Source: Phytoseiulus persimilis
Lineage: Eukaryota > Arthropoda > Arachnida > Mesostigmata > Phytoseiidae
Direction: 5' to 3'
Assembly: GCA_037576195.1 (NCBI GenBank)
Contig: CM075102.1
Coordinates: forward strand, 46,248,745-46,312,744
DNA length: 64,000 nucleotides
Shown piece by piece: positions 39,001 to 51,000 of this stretch. A program made the translations under genes and the position numbers. The notes beneath the pieces were generated by a model. That model searched no databases, was not told where the DNA came from, and saw nothing but the letters and a program-made list of their open reading frames with translations. The first letter of the stretch is position 1, and the number at the start of each line of letters is the position of its first letter.

Positions 39001-42000
39001 GTTTTCAGGCTCTCAGTTTGGGGTGAGAAAAAATATATATCTCCTCCATCCAAGCTCTCGTGTTCAAAAATAGCCGGCACAGAGCAAAAGTCCGCGTTAA
39101 AAAAGCGATCGCTCGCAGCAACGACGATCGGATGATGAGCGGCTAATCTCAATAAGCCGATGCCGTGCTTCAATCCTCTCGGTTCTCAAGCCAATATCAT
39201 TTGGACGTTCCGTTCGCTCGATGGACAAAACTCCAACAACTGAGGCCTATCTCGGAGGAGGCCCGTGTCCGGGGAGGGAGAAGGAGGAACAGGGGGAATA
39301 ATGGGGACGAGTCGGAGACTCGGTCTAACGGTCACTTTCGGAGAGAAGTCAATGGAGCTCGATCAGAGCGGAGAGTTCGCATCGTTTCGGACGAAAAAAA
39401 TAGGCTCGAGCGCTGCGTGTTCTCTCCCTTTCTCTATGTGGAGTAACTCGCAACAGAACTACGCGCTGAAAGCCGCGACTATGATTGTTTGAAGTGGGAC
39501 TGCTCGTGGAACTCGCAGTGGAACTCCGCAGTGTGTCTGCGATATCGACTCGAGAACCCGCATTTGAAGGAAAGATCGGGATATTCCTCTCCGTGTTGGG
39601 GCAGATCTGACTGAATTGAGCAACGGATGGGCAACGATCTCACCGACGTTTTTCCCCAGAATGCAATCGCGAGGCGGCCAACTTCAGAGCGCCCTCAACT
39701 CGCTGGCACAACTCGAACGAGCTGTTGAACACTTCGTGGAGTGGCTGTGCGACGCCGAGGCCGCTCTTGAAGTAATCGAAGACGATGCTCGACGGCTCCC
39801 ACCCCGGGAAGACTTGCAGAGACAGCTCCTACAAAGGATAAAGGTAAGCCATATTTTTCCAGGTTAGCTATCGTTCACGTGCTCCGTAGATTGCAGTGGG
39901 TACGGGTGACTGGCTATGCTTTCCAAGGAACTAAAGTGACTCTTCATGAGTTCTTGAGTTGTGTTGACTCGATTGCGAAGCTCCGTCAGAACGTTACGTT
40001 CAGGAAGTTCCTTCTTCGCTCATGGTTGGTAACCATTGAGGAACTCTACTCCAGATCCTCTGGGAAAAATTCACGAAAAGGACGACAGAGAAACAATGGA
40101 GCTGAATGGAAGTGAATATTGCGTAGCCTATGGAGTAGAGAAGGATGCACGTATTCGCCGCGTCAGATCAAAAAGAGTCAGTGGTAGATCAGGATCCGCA
40201 CGAGATCCAAGGTTGCGGGAGACGGAAAATTCGAGCTTCTTCCCTTCCGATCCCTCTCCTGTCCCCCTTCTTCTGGGGCAGAGAAAAGAGGTCTTTTGTT
40301 ATCATCGGGAGACGACGGGTCAGGTTGAAAGTTTCCTTTGAATAAACTTCTCTCTGCCCCAAAAGGGCTCCTGCAAACCTCTCTCGAGCGACAAACAATT
40401 TGTCCGTCGCGCTCCCGACTCGAGCTTCCCAGGACGGGCGAGCGGGCGCGTTTCTCACCTGACAGGACACAGCCATTGCTCGAAAGTGTTTTCAATTAGA
40501 TCGTCACCTGCGCGGACGGTCGCGCGCACGACGACAAAGACAGAGTCTGCAGGCGGGAGAAATCTGCACAGAGGGTCTAAGAATCGGCGCAAATGTATTC
40601 CGACCCGATCGGAGGAGCGGCGCTGTCCCTGCTAGAGCACGACATCGCTCACGTTGAGGAAAGCAGAAAGTTGGCGAACCCGCATATGTTGTGGACAATG
40701 AGGCTGCTCTAATCAGTGGAGTCAGCGGCCCGTGGGGATACCCATCTCGCCTCTTCCGTTAGCCGCCTGCTACGTCGGTCCCTGCGTCCGTTCGTTGGAT
40801 TCAACGTCGGTTTCGGAACAGACACTTGTGCCGGTCGTCTGTTGTCGTTTCTCTTTCGTGAATAAAACACGGAGAATACTTTTCGAAACCTGGAACAGTC
40901 TGTCTTTTCCCTCTGCTTGCGAAAAGCCTCGGAGGGATCAGGGTTAGAGTTCGGCCCGGCTATGTGCCTGCCTGCGAGACCTTTCCGCCCGGCCTCGAAA
41001 CGTCAGCTTCGAAAATCCAATTGTGACTTCGAGGAGGAACAGGGGGGAGGGGGGGGGGGGAGTTGACTTCCCGGTCCTCTCCCATACTTAGGGTCTGATC
41101 GTGGACGACGAAGAGCTCCCGTTCCGAGAGCTTGGAAAACCAGACAGTGTTGTTGTTTCTGACTTCAAGGCTCCTCCTGAGGTCGTGAACTTGTTCAGGC
41201 CTTGCACCTGTGAGGAGTTAGTGGTCGGGTTGGGTGGAGCAGTTCTGCCATCGAGAAGGTTCTCGCGGGCGTTCTTCCGTAAGCTGAACGCTTCGGATCA
41301 AGGGCAAACTGCGGTGATTCTGGAGTGGCGGGAATCGTCTTCTGATCGGACGACCCGACGTGCACCGTGATCCCTCCGGCGCAGCTTCCCTCCCGTCGAC
41401 CCCTTGAAGCAGGCCTCGCTAATCAACGGCAAAATTGAGGAACCCCGCCCAGAACTCTGCGCGGGGTTCATCAACGATTCAAACATCACATAGGTCTTGA
41501 ACTCGAGTAGGTTCTGCATCTGTATGGGGATCGTCGGTGTTTGGCCGAAATCGCTTCTTAAGATCGTCGCTTGAACATCTTTCCCATCGACGTGCAAATG
41601 ACTTTTCGGTAGAGGTGATTAAAATCCCAGCACAATGGCAGCAGCTCACCATCGAGGTGACAACGCAAGATGACTGACCCGCTGAATGAGTTCTAGGTCA
41701 TCAGCGGAGAGGATAGAGGCGGCGGCACCTTGAAAAGAGGAGAAGCGAAGGTGCGGGAGTTGGTGACGCGAAGGATGAATGGGCTCGCGCACAAAAACGC
41801 GGACGGACGGAATGGAAGCTGAAAGTCATGACACCCGGCGGTCAACGCATCAACTGAGGCTCGCTTCTTATTCGGCTTTCCATTTGGTTCGTCGAGGAAT
41901 TCTTCAAAGACTTCCGCATACATTTTCGAACCTTTATCAAGTTTGGCGGACCTGGGCAGGGGTTGACGTATCACCGTAGGCTCCATCCGCTCGACTCCTC

Positions 42001-45000
42001 CGACCGCACTTCGTCGCGAACGCTCCGAGGTAGATGAAGTCGGGAGTTCGTGGATGCCCTCGAGGTCTTCGCAAAGTTGAAGAAGCGGTAGCAGAGTGGT
42101 CGAGCTCGCTGCCCCAAGTCTGTGAGAGATTCGCGGGCTATGGTGTTCGAACCCAATTGTCGGATGGTGCTCGGGTGGCCATAGCAGTAGCGTCTCCGGA
42201 GAGGTAACTGTCACGGACTGTGTTGATGGTCATCTCTGACCGTTTCCAGAGCGCAGATTCGGCGTGCATGTTCCGTCGTGTTGCGGCAACGCTGTTGTAG
42301 TCGTGTGTCGAATTCTAGTCTGCGCCGCTCCGGACTCCACGATTCCGATGATGTCGGTCCTCCCACGCTCCGAGTCGGCTGACTGATCTTCATCGACCAT
42401 GTAAATAGTGGGACGAATGACTCGACGGCCTTTTCTCCGAGTTTCAATGGTTGCAGTTTTCCCGCCCAAGCTCTTCTCTCCCCTTTCCCAGTCTTTCGAC
42501 GGAACGCAGAGCGGCCTCGACGTCGTAGAGACCAGTTCTCGGAAACAGCGGCGGCATACGCTGATCAAACTCCACTCGTGCAGGGGCAAAAAAGCGCATT
42601 CAAATTTGGGCCGAGTTCAGGAGAAGCTTTTCGGCAACCGGGGGGCCTCATCCGCTGGTTCCCTCTTTGCTCCTCACCTTCAATCCCGCCCCTCTCCCAT
42701 GTTTCTCCCCCTGTCCATTATCGCCTTCCGCTCCCTCCCTCAAAATCCCCTCCCGCACCCGGCTCTTCTCGTCGTCCCCGAAATCCTCATTCTGTTCCCC
42801 AGCATCCACAGCTCGAGGGGTTGACTGAGAGAGCAAGTAGACGGCAGACGACGCGGGGATGCGAATCGCGAGCGCTCCAAGCTCTTCGGAGCAGAGGGAG
42901 CGTCACGCAACGGGTGCTCTCTTGCAAGAATGAACGGACGGCGGGACTAGTTTCAAACCTGAATGGCGCCCCTCGGTCGATTTACCTTCATATGGGATGA
43001 AGTTGCGCTCTATTTCGGCCCCAAAAGCAACACCGATTCGCTGCCGTCAACCGGAGTAGCGTTGGACGATATTCGCGGTTCACTTGATGAGCAACATCCC
43101 AAGAACGATCCTGAATCCCGTGTGACAACTCTAGAGATCTGGGTACTTCTTCGAGGGCATCGTGGCTCGCGGTGGCGGCGAGTGGGTTGCGTCAGCGTTC
43201 CGAGTCGGAACATTGCCAAGACGTGACCTCGAGTCTGATTCAAGGGCTCGAGTCCGGGCTGCACAGGAAGCCATCGACGGATGGTTTCTGCGTGGCAGTG
43301 GGTGTGCTTCGCCCAGATTCAAGGAGTTCGCCTGCAGAACGACAGGGCCAGGGCAGCAAGCGCGCATCTTCTTTTCCTGCATTCTAAAACGGGTAGGCGC
43401 CGATGGCAAGGTCCCGCGCCACTCCTCTGCCTTGGGCTATTTGGCAACAGAGTTGGTCCGCCGATAACTTGATTGTGTTTTATGCGTTCGCCATGCGTTC
43501 CTCGATGCCGACAACGAGCTGAAAAAATTATTTCGGCCCTCAGGCTGTGTTAGGGAACTTCTCCGGCGGCTTTCCGAATGAACTCGGACTGGAAGAACAG
43601 ATACCCGCGCGATCCACCGGCGCGGCGGCGAAATCCACGCATAGGTCGGAAGCATTCGCTCCCGCCGCGGTTTTCCTCATTGTCCGCTCGGTCGAGTGTC
43701 GGTTCTCTTCGTTTCCATCTGGCTCTCCGCTCCTCCCCCTTCAATATCCTCTACGAGTCGAACGTCTTTATGGGGTCTCCTTGATCTGATCAGCGCCAAT
43801 GGCAGTGGCTTTCCCAGCAATGTCCTAAATTGCGGAGCTTCTGCGTTTGCCGTCCTCAGCAGCCCTGCCCGGCGAAAGCCTAAGGAGGGAAGAGTCAAGT
43901 GAACGATCGGACGAACAAGTAAGCCATGAGCCAGCTTCATACACCGATTGAGCAATAAGCTCACTCCTCTGGGTGGAACCTCCCCGATTCGGTTCATCCG
44001 AACCGAGGCAGCGCTTCAAGTGGTGCAGCTCTCAAATCGCCATGACTCGGACGGAGGCGTCTCGCGAAAAACCAGAATGATGGTGGAGGAATGAAACCTG
44101 GGATCCGAGAAAATTCGTGAGGCTGCCATCCATGTTGCCGCGACGGCGGAGAACAGGAGCGGTAGAGAGGGGGAAAAGTGTAGAATCTCAGCAGAGGTGT
44201 TTCCGATGCCTCCTTGCCGAGCGGCCCGAGCCCTCTGACTCGACCGCGGCTCGAACGCTTCAACGGATTCCGATGAGTGCCGCGAAACAGACGAATGCAC
44301 TCCGCTTTCCTCGTCGTAAAGCTGCTCGAAAATCGCGTTGTTTTGAGGCTGTGTTCCGACTTCGAGCTTCGGAAATGAACGTGCAGCTCGAACGGAACAG
44401 CGGAAACGGAGAAGGAAGGAGTGGGAAGGCGGGAGGAGCTATTTCTCCTCGATGACGACTGATCGAAGACTCCTGCTCAGGACAGCTTGAGCAACAGGAG
44501 CCCAACGCAGCGGTTCTCCGATGTGCTGAAGATGGAGGAAATCCTCCTCGGAAGCGTTAGCTCTCAGTTCAGATGAAGATGGAGTTCACTCGGGTCGGGT
44601 TTGAGGGAAAGAACTCCAGCGGTCAGAGACTCACGACCACCCGTGACGAGCGAGTCGACCTGGATTCACGTGCTCGGCATGCGTCATGCAAGACCGCCGT
44701 TGTGCACCTGATGCGAAGGGTTATCAGGATCTAACATGTTGACACTCGGAACAGATTTTAGAATGAATAAGATACCACAGTCACCGCATCGTTCACGATC
44801 GAGCGAGACTGTGATCGGTGATTGAAACGTCGATGGGAGTCATATTCGATGACCGCAGAATAACACCGTTCCAAAAGAGGGATATCAACACGAGACCAAT
44901 GAAGTTCCTCCTCGACCACTCTGTCAGCTCCGAGAAGATCTCTCTGTCACTCACATCGGCGACCCTCTATCACCGGGAACCTGAAGTGTTCACGAGTGCC

Positions 45001-48000
45001 TATTTCCCGGAGCCGAATCTCTCCGATGCGGAAGCTAGCTGATGAAGCGCGCTGCTGAATTTTGGCAAGTGTCAAGAATAATGACGAAAAACTTCCCGGA
45101 ACGAGGGGAAATTTCTGTAGCTTCGCAGCTAATGAAGTAAGCAGCGCCGCGCCACCGAGATGACCATATTGGTGGCGACGGGATTTTCTCGTTCCTTTCA
45201 CCACGCTCCCGATGTCGGCTCGTTATGTTTTCATTTCTGGGAGCGTTTGTTCGACAAAACGTTCTGGCTGACCGTTTTGGGTGGATTTCTCCGCCGGTCC
45301 ATTGTTGTGTTTAGGGCCTCAAATTGAGCTTCTCGGCTCGCGGAGGGACAGCGGTGGATCCCGCCGTTGCGGTCGACAAGATCAGTCGGAGTTTTCTCGG
45401 CTGCTTCTCTTGCGTCCAGCCACCACCAGGAACCGGAGCATAGCGTCGGACAGATCGGTGAAAAATCCCGAGACTCCATGACGCGGCGGCGGCGGTGATA
45501 TTTTCGGCAGTGTAGACGATCCACTCGTGAACAGTGAGCGATCGATACGCTTTGGGAGGTATGCGTGTGTTGACCGTGGTAAGAAATCTTCGCGTTGAAG
45601 AGTTGAAAACGCGGAAACCGGAGAACGCGAGACGGACGACAACGGACAATTTCGAAAGCGAAGACGCGGGACCGGGCCGCATTCCACCGTCCGTTTATGG
45701 TCTCTGACGGTGCTCGTCGTGTTGTTGGTGCAGGGGTGCGCTTCTTGCGAGCGCCAGTCGCGGCGAAGCAACTGAATTTCCGACCGCAGAGCGGCGGGCG
45801 GATCAGCTTTGCGCCCACCGAGCGTTCGAACCGCGTGCGGCCACTTCGCGGAATGACTCGCCGAGATCTCATCGACATGGCTGGCCGTTTTCGAGCAACA
45901 GCTCAAGCTCAGGGAACGATTATCAGGTCCGTTGTCGAGTCGGCCAAAACGAGGGAAGAACAGGACTTTTCGGCGTGGTAGGGTTACTCTGAAATCGGTT
46001 TGACGGCTCCCTGCACTGTGGCCAGACCCCGGTCTGGAGGATACCGCCGACGTCAGTGGTCGCCGGCTGGGTCCGCGCTCTGTCGTTTCCGGAAGGGACC
46101 GACGGAAGTGAATTCGGGAAGGAACGTCAGCGATATGCCGCTGCACAGATACCGGCGCACGAGCTGCGCCGTCCCAACGAATTTGCCTACAGGCGACAGC
46201 CCCGCCAGCGAACGAGATCCTCGCTCGTCAAACTCCTTCGCCGGGAGCGGATCAGAGACTCCCTCCGGTTGTTTGTTCGTCGTTGCATTCGTCTCTCCTG
46301 AACCGCCGTATTCGGGGAAGCGACAAATCGGCGAAAAAATTGGTGGGTCATCAGAGGCATTTCACGGCCGATTTTTTCGCGCGGCCGGACGCCAGAAACC
46401 GCGAAGTTTATGTGCTGAAACATCGAGAGAACGGGCGGTGCGTGGACACGCGATGCGTCGGAAGTTGTCGATCGGAGACATCTCAAACCGCTTCGGACGG
46501 AACCTTATTCGGTGCATTCATACGACGATGAACGCTCGTTGCCGTCATCGCTTGACATACGTGCGTGAGTGGGCAGAAACGCCGATCCCGCGTTCACCTC
46601 GCTGGATTCGATCCGCAGCCGATCCAAAGGAGCGCGAGTCGGCACGATACCGTCAGTGCAAAAGAAAGCAACAGCGTGGCAATCTCATTCCGAGAAGCCG
46701 GGACAAAGTGTTCGTTTCGCGGGCCCTGGCCGTTGCATGTTGCTCTGTGCACGGTCAGAATGCGGTGTCGTCGGTTAGCAACACAATGGAGCTTGAACTC
46801 GGGGCCACGGACGATCGATATGTGTTCGAGGCTGACGGGAGCACGCGGAGCCCTCGCAAACGTGACAGACAGTTCCCACGTCGATTGGTCGGGTCGAGGA
46901 CGGAAAACGACATCACAAAACCTGATTTGTTTTCAAGGTGTGGAGATGCATTACACTTGTAGCGTTAGCTCGTCGTTGAAGGGGAGCTGAGAGTCTTGGA
47001 TCGACTGCGCCCTCCTCGAAACGACCCGGCGAATGAATTCGACTCGTTTCTTGTTTCCGGCCGTTCCCGGGCAAACAAAGAGCTCTCAATCCCGTTTTCG
47101 TTCTTATTGACGATTCGCGTCTCCCGTTTGTTGGATAGTCTATTGTTGTTTTTGTTGATGCCCTCCTGCGATTCGGGCGGCGGGACTTGTAGTCAGTCAA
47201 TCAATTTCGTGGAAATCCTCGGTTGGCTGTAGCGCATCCACAACTTCTATCGTGCGTCAAGAGCTGACAAACGACAGGGAAACGCGTTGACGCTAAGTGG
47301 GACTTCGAAGCTGTCGTCGCTACGATTAGGAAGCTCCGAATGGAGGCTTCCGACTACTCCACAAATCTCTCCCGTTGAATAGTTTTCGATCTTTGCTGAC
47401 TGTGCCAATGCGGCCCGAGACCGCGTTTGAAACCTTGACAAAACTTGATGGTTTAAATCATCATCGTCGCTGTTGCGAACCATATCAGTGCCGCCAATGC
47501 CGAGAGCGCTGGAGCATAACGGACAAAACAGAGCGGATCCCTCGCCAGAACTCCTTCGAACGCTGATCTCGACGTCTGACAATCGAAAAGTGCGGTTGAC
47601 CCGGCTCGCTCACCGCTACCTATGCTCCGCATGCATGCAAGCACGCAGCTGCCTGCGCGCGTGATTGACGTCCGCTTGGATGCGCGAAGATGCGGCTTCC
47701 TCTGTTTCATAGGCTTCACGGAGAAACGAACGCTGGCCGCGCACGAAACAAAACTAAAATAAAATGACGAAACAACAGAGGATCCGGACGAGAATGGTGA
47801 ATGAAGCTCAGATTGCACAAAACACTCAGAAAAAAGGTCGCCAGAGGTGGCCTTTGCAGCATGCGGTTGCTCTAAGCTGGACATTGACGCGTCGGCTACT
47901 GTTCACGCCTCGCGGTGCGTTTCGTCCGCTCTCTCCCCTCTGCCCAACTGTCCGTCGATTCCGAATCAGGCTCCGGCTGCTCGCGTGCGGGGAACGGAGT

Positions 48001-51000
48001 TGTTGAATGTTTTGGCGGCGTCAAACGCTACGGGCACCGGCGAATCCGGGCTCGAAGCGGTGGTGTCTCTCCCGGGCCCGTTATTTTGGCAGCAAGTGGT
48101 CAGTGAGAGCTTCAGCTCGGAGAATCGAGAGCGTCGTGGACGGAATGAAACGGCAGGAGCGCTCCTGCCGCCTTCGATTCAGATCCCAACAGCTCTCTCG
48201 CCACCTTACCCTCGTTTGCCACGACCGCCGGCTGTGCCGCGAGTGGTAATATCCGACGACGACGACGACGACGGCAACAACAACAACGACGACGACAACG
48301 ACGACGACGATCACCACGCCAGAAGAGAGAAGTTCCACAATCGCCTCCTCTCCGCTGGCCGCTGCGGTAGTCACCAGAAAGAGCGGTTGGCGCACAATTG
48401 TGCTGACTGCCAGTTGTTGTAACAAGACAGACACTGCTGTCTAGTGCCATAGGTAGAAGTGGAGCCAGCGATTGACAACACAATGCCAACATGGAGGAAC
48501 CGTGCAACAACCGCTGAAGGATTACAACGCCGCGATCAACAGAAGCGAAACTCGCCCCCCTCGTCGCTGTCGTCATGATAAACCTCTCGAGGGCTCGTGG
48601 CTGACGTGGGGGGTGGCAGTGATGCCAAAAAAAGCCGCTCTGCAAGCTGCTCAAGTTCCGAGTTGTTCCTCTCCCTCGAAGTCGGTACAGTTCAGCGAGA
48701 CCGTCGTCGCCATCACTCCCGATGGAGAGAAACGGCACGAAGCCCTACTGCAGCGAGCCTCGCGTGAACTGCTCTACTTTTCGCCTCCGCCACTTTCGTT
48801 GGAGTGCGATGAGATCGAAAGTCAATGTTTGCAGTTTCTCAGCGACGAGCGGGGCCGGCTCTCGTTCGAATCGCCGCCGCCGTTCTCGCCAGCGGCCGGC
48901 TCCGCGGCCAGCGCCTCCCGCAAAACGGCCAGGAGCGGTGGACGGATCCGTTCCGCGGGCCGGGAGAGTCCGCGTAAAGTTCTCGTGGTCGAAACCAGCC
49001 GGAAGCCTCCTATGAGAGCCCAGTTCGTGCGAATTGGAGCGCCCCCCCCGACGTCGCCCCGCAGGAGCCCAGACAGCGATGACGATCCGACGTACGCGCG
49101 AATATCCGTTTCTGGAGAGTCTTTCGCCTCTAGTCCGCCGGCGTTCCGGCACCGGAAAGCTCCGTCGCCGCCGGAAAGCGAACGCTCGGCCGTCTACGAA
49201 CCTCTATACTCGAAAGTCAACAAACAAAATCGAAGCCACTTCGAGCCACTGCCCCTGTTCGAACACCGAGCGGACGGACCCTCGCAGCCGTGGCCGCGCA
49301 CTGACGATTCTCGCGGCGGACGGTCGCGTCACTCTTCAGATCTCTCCGGTGAACCAGATGAAGTTGACGCGGCCGTTCGCAACGCCGACAACACTGCCCT
49401 CGTTCAGTTGAGCCTCCTCGAAGAACGACTCTCCAGCCTTGGGTCCCCCAATGCTGCCGAAGAAGAGACATCCCTCCTCCGGGTTGCGACCGCGGCTTGT
49501 ACCGATCAGGAAATCAGGCCCTCGGCAGCCGCCACAATCGATCTCGAGAATCTCGTCTGGGACGAGCCCGCGGCCCACAGCTCGACGACGAGCAAGTGTT
49601 CGACTCCTTCCAGTTTCCCATCGCCGCCCCCGTCGTCGCCATCGCAGCCGTCTGGCAGTGCACTGATTTCACCTCGCTCGTCGAGTCCGCTGTCCACATG
49701 CTCGGGGTTCAGCCTCCCCCCGTGGTGGGAGTACCCCGACGAGCGGAGTGAAAGCCGCTGTTCCACGCTCTCGTTCGAAGCTTTGGAGAAAGTGCGCGGC
49801 CAATTGGATCAGCTAAATGTGCGTCAAGTGGAGAAGCGTCGAAAAACACTCAGCCTCCCGCGGCATCGACGCGGCCCGCACACGACGAGCCCCCGCGCCA
49901 GCCCGGACCGGCGGGTCGAAACCCCGACGGGCCATCTCGTCGACTTCACTGAGCTCGATTCGCTTGAGAAGGAGATTCCGAAAGTCGAGATAACGCCGCA
50001 CAGTGCGCAACTCCTGCGTAAAGTAAGTCCTGCCGCATTTGCCGCTTCGGGTCATCCTCAACGGGTTGTGATGTCCGCTTCTTTGGAGGATGTCCTCTCC
50101 GTTCTGCGCTCGATCGGCTCCGCTGAACCAGTCCCGGAGCGGCTGCGAGCTCCGGAACCAGCACCGGAACCCGTTCTTCGGGTCGTAGGATCTTCCCCGA
50201 CGCCGGTTGGCAGTGAGTCGCTCCCCCGCTCCCGACGAGAGCCTCTGCCGGTGAGGAAAACCAATGCGTGCCGCACTAAGTTGTTTAGCTTTATCTTGGG
50301 TCTCACACGGATTCTCGATTCAATAGAAAAGGTAAACTTTCTCATTCCGACCTGGTTTCGAAGACCCGGCGGGCTTCGGCTCCATTCCTGGTGGCAGGGT
50401 GCCTAACCCACTCGAACCCTGCTCTCCCGGCAGACTGCTAACGTTTCGAGCAATTAATCGCCGGTGTTGGGCTTGCTGCCCTTCCCGACCACTGTTGACT
50501 GAGTGAGGTTTCGTTGGAAGCGGCGAATCGAAAACGACTGCTAGAGCCATCATGGAAGCTTCGACAGTCTCTGATCGTCGCGTGAGTCGCGTGGCCCATC
50601 GGACCGAGCATGATTTTCGAGGGAGAGAAGCGGAAGCCCGAACAGGTGACGCGATGCTTCCCTTCTCAGCGCGGAACGAACTCCGTATCAATTTTAGACA
50701 GCACCGGACGGCGAAGACCCTGTCAATGGCACGCGGGATGTTCCGACCTGCGTGACCTCTCCTCTTCAGGAGAACCTCGTCAGAGATGTTCATTCAGCAA
50801 GGAGTGACCGGGCGCTTACCTCCGACTCTGGACTACAGTCTGATTGGGAACGATGCTTAGGTGCGAATTGAAAACGAGGTTCGCATCGGGTGAGGTTCGT
50901 CGGAGCCTGCAGATGAGGGAAAACGTTGGAGAAACGTTTCCCGCCCACTCGAATCCTGATGAGTCAAAAGGAGCTGGCTCCGCGATTCGCGGTGAGGTGA

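Larger units (their letters stand above)
39844..48621 (+). other. Large dystrophin intron, 5' part
   Basis: No dystrophin exon is needed here, because 39843 and 63968 are both phase 0 and join across human repeat 22. The part from about 45300 to 48500 is rich in CG dinucleotides and therefore poor in stop codons, giving long overlapping open frames on both strands (45382-46146 minus, 46000-46962 plus). I read that as composition, perhaps a CpG-rich promoter region for the internal first exon. A 12-base poly-G lies at 41049-41060. Confidence 0.5.

Noticed and set aside
41693-42589. Minus-strand frames of 173 and 119 codons, one with VESGAAQT resembling a retroelement protease
   Set aside because: The catalytic Asp is missing and no reverse transcriptase, RNase H or integrase motifs follow; not enough to call a retroelement.
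46000-46962. Plus-strand frame of 320 codons
   Set aside because: Arg/Ser-rich, low in hydrophobic residues, overlaps an equally open minus frame; explained by CG-rich, stop-poor composition.
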